In this document: piece after piece, positions 6,519-9,295 of the stretch
How positions within the stretch are numbered: position 1 is the stretch's first letter
How the letters are laid out: the number at the start of each line of letters is the position of its first letter
Assembly: GCA_002011215.1 (NCBI GenBank)
Contig: MTML01000063.1
Location: 1-9,295, forward strand
Reading direction: 5' to 3'
Source: Archaeoglobus sp. JdFR-24
GTDB lineage: Archaea; Halobacteriota; Archaeoglobi; Archaeoglobales; Archaeoglobaceae
DNA: 9,295 bases
Notes under the pieces: generated by a model
Told to the model about the DNA's origin: nothing
Seen by the model: only the letters and a program-made list of their open reading frames with translations
Database searches by the model: none
Program-made: the position numbers and the translations under genes

Positions 6519-7655
6519 ATGAGAATAGGTATTCCTGTCCTGGATGACCTGATTGAAGAGATACCACCAGGCAAAACCCTAACATATTACATTAACCCAG
6601 AGGTTGAGGGCGACATATTTGCCATGCAAACGCTTTACAGCAACTTAGAGAGAGAAAAATGTGTGTTTGTAACAACATCAATGAGTCCTGCAAGTGTAAG
6701 ATCTAAATTCAAAGAATTTGGATGGTTTGTAGATGATTTCGAGAATTTCTCAATGCTTGATGCTTATTCCAGCTATGTCGGAGATACTTCAAATGAAAAG
6801 TATGTCGTAGACGCTAATAATCCAGAAGACATCGATGAAGTTATTTCTAAAGCCATCGAGGAAAACGATTTAATTGTCTTTGGTTCTCTTTCAACTTTGA
6901 TAGATCTGTACGGAAACGATATATTAGACTACCTAGAAAACTGGAACAGGTATGCAAAAATTAACGACACTGTAATTGTTCACAACTTTGTTGTATGGCC
7001 CTATGAAGAGGAGATCATTTCTAAAATTAAAGAGGTATCAAATGCAATCGTTACTATCGGAGGTGTTCATCACAGAGTTATTCTCGGCCAGTACTTTGGT
7101 ATTTTTAAGGTTGATTGGAAAGAAGTGAAAGGAGGATCAGTATTATTTAAACTCGTCAAACCTGGAGGTATCAGAGCATATATACCAAAGATTCTCGTCA
7201 CCGGACCATTTAACGCTGGAAAATCAAGCTTTGTGCATGCAATATCGACAAGAGCTATCTCCGTGGACAGACTTGGAACCACTGTAGCCTTGGACCATGG
7301 GCACGTTGAATATAAGGGATTTTCCATTGACATTTTCGGCACTCCTGGACAGGAGAGATTCGATCCTGTGTTGAAAATACTTGGTGGAGAAGCTCTTGGA
7401 GTTATATTAGTAGTCGACTCAACGAAACCAGAAGATTTTCCAAGGGCTAAGCAGATGCTTGAAGCCACAACAAAATTCGGATTGCCTTATGTGATAGCAG
7501 CAAACAAACAGGATTTACCAAATGCTTTGAGTGTTGACGAGATTAGAAAGAGACTTTCCTTACCCAACGGGAACCCAATTGTACCCTGCTCAGCAATAAA
7601 GAAAGAGGGTGTTTATGAGGTTCTGGATGCCTTACTGAATTTGTTGATAAGGTGA
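6519..7655 (+). CDS. Degenerate KaiC/RecA-like domain fused to a Ras/Arf-like small GTPase
   Basis: The protein has 378 residues. Residues 1-215 follow the KaiC/RAD55 pattern (GIPVLDDLIEEIPPG at 4-18, VFVTTSMSP at 49-57, FGW at 67-69). However, the Walker A loop is replaced by INPEVEGDIFA (25-35), the Walker B acid is lost (IVFGSLS, 119-125), and the catalytic glutamates are S54-M55. It is therefore a likely pseudo-ATPase. Residues 222-378 are a GTPase: G1 GPFNAGKSS (229-237), G2 threonine in GTT (253-255), G3 GTPGQERF (274-281), G4 NKQD (329-332) and G5 CSAI (357-360). The GTPGQERF form is typical of the COG2229-like GTPases related to MglA and Cvn proteins. There is no membrane anchor or lipidation signal. 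A roadblock protein, the usual partner of such GTPases, follows after six bases. The biological output is unknown. Confidence 0.85.
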   Translation: MRIGIPVLDDLIEEIPPGKTLTYYINPEVEGDIFAMQTLYSNLEREKCVFVTTSMSPASVRSKFKEFGWFVDDFENFSMLDAYSSYVGDTSNEKYVVDANNPEDIDEVISKAIEENDLIVFGSLSTLIDLYGNDILDYLENWNRYAKINDTVIVHNFVVWPYEEEIISKIKEVSNAIVTIGGVHHRVILGQYFGIFKVDWKEVKGGSVLFKLVKPGGIRAYIPKILVTGPFNAGKSSFVHAISTRAISVDRLGTTVALDHGHVEYKGFSIDIFGTPGQERFDPVLKILGGEALGVILVVDSTKPEDFPRAKQMLEATTKFGLPYVIAANKQDLPNALSVDEIRKRLSLPNGNPIVPCSAIKKEGVYEVLDALLNLLIR

Positions 7656-7661
7656 TAAAAA

Positions 7662-8030
7662 ATGGCTAATTTGAGGGAGATGCTTGAAAAAATCTTAAAA
7701 GATTTAAAGGCTGCTGGAGATGTCGAGGCTTCGGCTATTGTATCAAGAGATGGTTTACTCATCGCTGCAGACATTTCTCAAAACATCAACGCGGAGGCCT
7801 TTGCAGCTATGACCGCTACAATGGTTGGGGCTGCTGAAACAGCAACTTCTGAATTAAGTAAAGGTGTGCCTGATAGAGTCATAGTAGAGGGGAAAGAGGG
7901 GAAAATCATTGCCAGTGGTGCCGGACCAAAGGCAATACTTGTCTCAATGACAAATCCAAAAGCAAACCTTGGACTGGTCTTACTTGAAATGGGAAGAGCA
8001 AGTGAAAAAATCAAGGAATTACTAAAATGA
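7662..8030 (+). CDS. Roadblock/LC7-domain protein (MglB-like)
   Basis: The 122-residue protein is a single roadblock/LC7 domain of normal length. It has the N-terminal helix, the strand pair ASAIVSRDGLLIAA (23-36), a long alanine-rich helix AMTATMVGAAETATSEL (49-65), the strands VIVEG and KIIASGAG, and a final helix after LGLVLLEMGRASEKI. Proteins of this family dimerise and bind small GTPases, serving as GTPase-activating or scaffolding partners (MglB for MglA, CvnB in Streptomyces). Its place six bases after the GTPase stop makes that GTPase the obvious partner. The sequence AAGGTGAT at 7649-7656 is the ribosome-binding site and overlaps the GTPase stop codon. Its own stop overlaps a following ATG (ATGA at 8027-8030). 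Confidence 0.92.
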   Translation: MANLREMLEKILKDLKAAGDVEASAIVSRDGLLIAADISQNINAEAFAAMTATMVGAAETATSELSKGVPDRVIVEGKEGKIIASGAGPKAILVSMTNPKANLGLVLLEMGRASEKIKELLK

Positions 8031-8277
8031 TATCAAATATTACCAAAAATCCTGAAGATGCTATCAGGGGTACTTGCTTCAGCTATCTCATGCCACAGGC
8101 AAAAGATGTTAAAGGACACTGCGGTTTTCTAACCATGGGTTTTGTTGAAAGCATTTTCAGGGTCTCATTGAACAACTCCCCAACTTGAGAGCTGAAATCG
8201 TATATACTATTGCCGAGGGCAGCAACAAATATATCATAAAAATTAATTTTAAAAAAGTTGAAATGAAGGTGGTGATT
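8027..8277 (+). pseudogene. Frame-disrupted small gene resembling a V4R C-terminal half
   Basis: An ATG at 8027 overlaps the roadblock stop (ATGA), the arrangement of a translationally coupled gene. It reads 53 codons (MISNITKNPEDAIRG... GFVESIF...) before TGA at 8186-8188. In the +1-numbered frame, open from 8149 after a stop, the protein continues as QGLIEQLPNLRAEIVYTIAE and onwards, with no stop until the V4R gene ends at 8823. Adding one T to the four-T run at 8154-8157 would join the two halves smoothly. The joined protein (HCGFLTMGFVESIFQGLIE) lines up with the intact V4R protein's segment CWIAFGYIWGLFEGVLD, but it lacks the later cysteines. It may be a decayed gene, a sequencing or assembly error, or a frameshifted fusion to the next gene (265 residues). 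The V4R relation is judged by eye. Confidence 0.55.
8267..8275 (+). promoter_or_regulatory. Shine-Dalgarno site of the V4R gene
   Basis: AGGTGGTGA lies two to three bases before the ATG at 8278 and gives that start strong support over the in-frame TTG at 8185 or ATG at 8263. It also implies that the V4R protein is made on its own, whatever the fate of the upstream disrupted frame. Confidence 0.65.
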
Positions 8278-8823
8278 ATGGAGGAACTTGGTAGTGAAAT
8301 ATTATCCAAAAAACTTACAAGAAAACAGATTTTTGATAAGTTTGTAAAACTGGATGAAAAGGAAGGAAGGCTATCTTTCCTTGGTTTTGATAATATCGCT
8401 TCTTTTCCAGCTTCAATGATTCTAGACATGTACGGGGAATTAACAAAAATAACAGGTAAAGCTGCAAGGGGCCTGATTGTCAGAGCCGCAAGAACTGCTG
8501 GAAGAAAAGAGGGTGAGAGGATTAAAAATCTTGATAATCCTATTACTGCTGCCATAAACATATTGACAATCTGGTCGGCTCTGGGATGGGGAAGAGCAAG
8601 GCTTGAGAGAGAGGGTAACTCATTCACATTTACCTTTGATTACTCTTTCGAGGGAAAAAACTACTGGGACAACTATGGTGAGAGCAAAGAACCAATGTGC
8701 TGGATCGCTTTTGGATATATCTGGGGTTTGTTTGAAGGGGTTTTAGATAAGGAAGTTATTGGAGAAGAGAAGAACTGCATGGCAAAAGGAGATAAACACT
8801 GTGTGTTTGAGTTCAGAGTTTAA
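8278..8823 (+). CDS. V4R-domain (4-vinyl reductase-like) protein
   Basis: This 181-residue protein ends in a V4R domain. The helix CWIAFGYIWGLFEGVL (141-156) is followed by the family's closing motif NCMAKGDKHCVFEF (166-179), with cysteines C167 and C175 and an earlier C141. V4R domains are found in the bacteriochlorophyll-related protein BchJ and in many archaeal regulatory proteins, where they are thought to bind small hydrophobic ligands or, through the cysteines, metal. The fold is the one seen in Bet3-type TRAPP subunits. Here the domain makes up almost the whole protein, so it is a stand-alone ligand sensor or scaffold instead of part of a transcription factor. It is the last gene of the GTPase-roadblock operon. 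The frame is open upstream to 8149, so a longer form or fusion is possible. Confidence 0.85.
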   Translation: MEELGSEILSKKLTRKQIFDKFVKLDEKEGRLSFLGFDNIASFPASMILDMYGELTKITGKAARGLIVRAARTAGRKEGERIKNLDNPITAAINILTIWSALGWGRARLEREGNSFTFTFDYSFEGKNYWDNYGESKEPMCWIAFGYIWGLFEGVLDKEVIGEEKNCMAKGDKHCVFEFRV

Positions 8824-8830
8824 TTATCAT

Positions 8831-8850
8831 AGTTTTATATATTTTATATA
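8831..8850 (+). terminator. T-rich tract after the V4R gene, possible terminator
   Basis: AGTTTTATATATTTTATATA follows the operon's last stop codon within the 62-base gap to a convergent gene. Two TTTT runs could stop archaeal RNA polymerase. No strong hairpin is seen. Confidence 0.3.
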
Positions 8851-8885
8851 TATTCCGGTGAAATCCAGTTAGTAATTCAAAACGT

Positions 8886-9290
8886 TTACATTTTGCTCAA
8901 AATCTCCCTAAGTTTCAAATACACATCAATCAGACCTACAGTGAAAACAAAGTAACCAGCTATTATAAAACCTGAACGTATGCTGGATGTTTCATGACCC
9001 AGCAATACGAATCCCATAGATATAGTAAAGACTCTGAACGCGAAAGCCATGCTATATAAGCTTACAGGAAAAACAAGCACATCCATCATCCTCATATATC
9101 TGGCAATGCTTGCAATAATGTAGAATAGACTGCCTATGAAAATAGCAGTTAGAATGGTATAAACCGCATGAGATGCCTCCACATCCAGTTTCTCAAACAA
9201 TAACCAGAGAACAGCAAAGTAAAAAGCATAATCCACAAGCTCCTTCTTGAATTTAGGCCTGAAATCAGCTTTCCAGAGTGCAATGATCAT
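8886..9290 (-). CDS. Small multi-helix membrane protein, unrecognised family
   Basis: I do not recognise a family. The 134-residue frame is strongly hydrophobic, with about four membrane segments at roughly 21-34, 43-63, 69-98 (long, perhaps kinked) and 106-126. Charged Lys/Arg-rich stretches lie at the ends (ADFRPKFKKE near the N terminus, KLREILSK at the C terminus). A short polar loop, GHETSSIRSG, separates the last two helices. The ATG at 9290 is five bases from the window edge and the frame remains open to that edge, so the true start may lie outside. It converges with the V4R gene and is therefore not part of that operon. It has no catalytic motif I can see. Confidence 0.6.
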   Translation of the reverse strand: MIIALWKADFRPKFKKELVDYAFYFAVLWLLFEKLDVEASHAVYTILTAIFIGSLFYIIASIARYMRMMDVLVFPVSLYSMAFAFRVFTISMGFVLLGHETSSIRSGFIIAGYFVFTVGLIDVYLKLREILSKM

Positions 9291-9295
9291 GCTGA

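Noticed and set aside
7070..7468. Open frame on the minus strand within the GTPase gene
   Set aside because: It is antisense to the conserved GTPase motifs and has no promoter or ribosome-binding site.
8150..8163. Programmed -1 frameshift signal
   Set aside because: The four-T run does not form a proper slippery heptamer in the starting frame, and no downstream structure is evident. Gene decay or a sequence error is simpler.
8185..8277. TTG at 8185 as the start of the V4R gene
   Set aside because: No ribosome-binding site precedes it. A strong one precedes 8278, and the segment reads as the tail of the disrupted upstream frame.

Overview
The window looks like chromosomal DNA of a moderately AT-rich archaeon. 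The first genes of its transcription units have A/T-rich TATA elements about 26 bases from the start codon (leaderless pattern). Genes inside operons instead have GGTGAT- or GGTGGTGA-type ribosome-binding sites matching an archaeal 16S tail. Beta-oxidation-type genes lie next to KaiC-like, roadblock and V4R genes. This combination, and the feel of the proteins, suggest Archaeoglobales or a relative; that placement is inference, not proven.

Layout. (1) 1-147 is the tail of an acyl-CoA dehydrogenase, and 276-1889 on the same strand is a complete fatty-acyl-CoA ligase. Together they suggest fatty- or carboxylic-acid activation and oxidation. (2) 1967-5556, all on the minus strand, reads in transcription order threonine synthase (thrC), an ArsC-type arsenate reductase / low-molecular-weight phosphatase-fold protein, and an SF1 UPF1/DNA2-like helicase. 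Each of the three has its own candidate TATA element, so they are probably not one tight operon. An exact 27-base stretch of thrC is repeated in the same orientation just upstream of the helicase start. (3) 5557-5882 is a non-coding divergent promoter region. (4) 5883-8823 is a compact plus-strand operon: a KaiC/RecA-like ATPase; a fusion of a degenerate RecA-like domain with a Ras/Arf-like GTPase; a roadblock/LC7 protein; a short frame-disrupted reading frame that resembles the C-terminal half of a V4R domain; and an intact V4R protein. (5) 8886-9290 on the minus strand is a small multi-helix membrane protein, possibly continuing beyond the window.

The most interesting region is the 5883-8823 operon. 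A small GTPase, a roadblock (longin-like) protein and a V4R protein are the prokaryotic counterparts of pieces found in the eukaryotic TRAPP/Rab machinery and in bacterial MglA/MglB and Cvn systems. Here they are joined to one apparently active KaiC-like ATPase and one dead copy fused to the GTPase. This looks like a nucleotide-switch signalling module. Its output cannot be read from the window.
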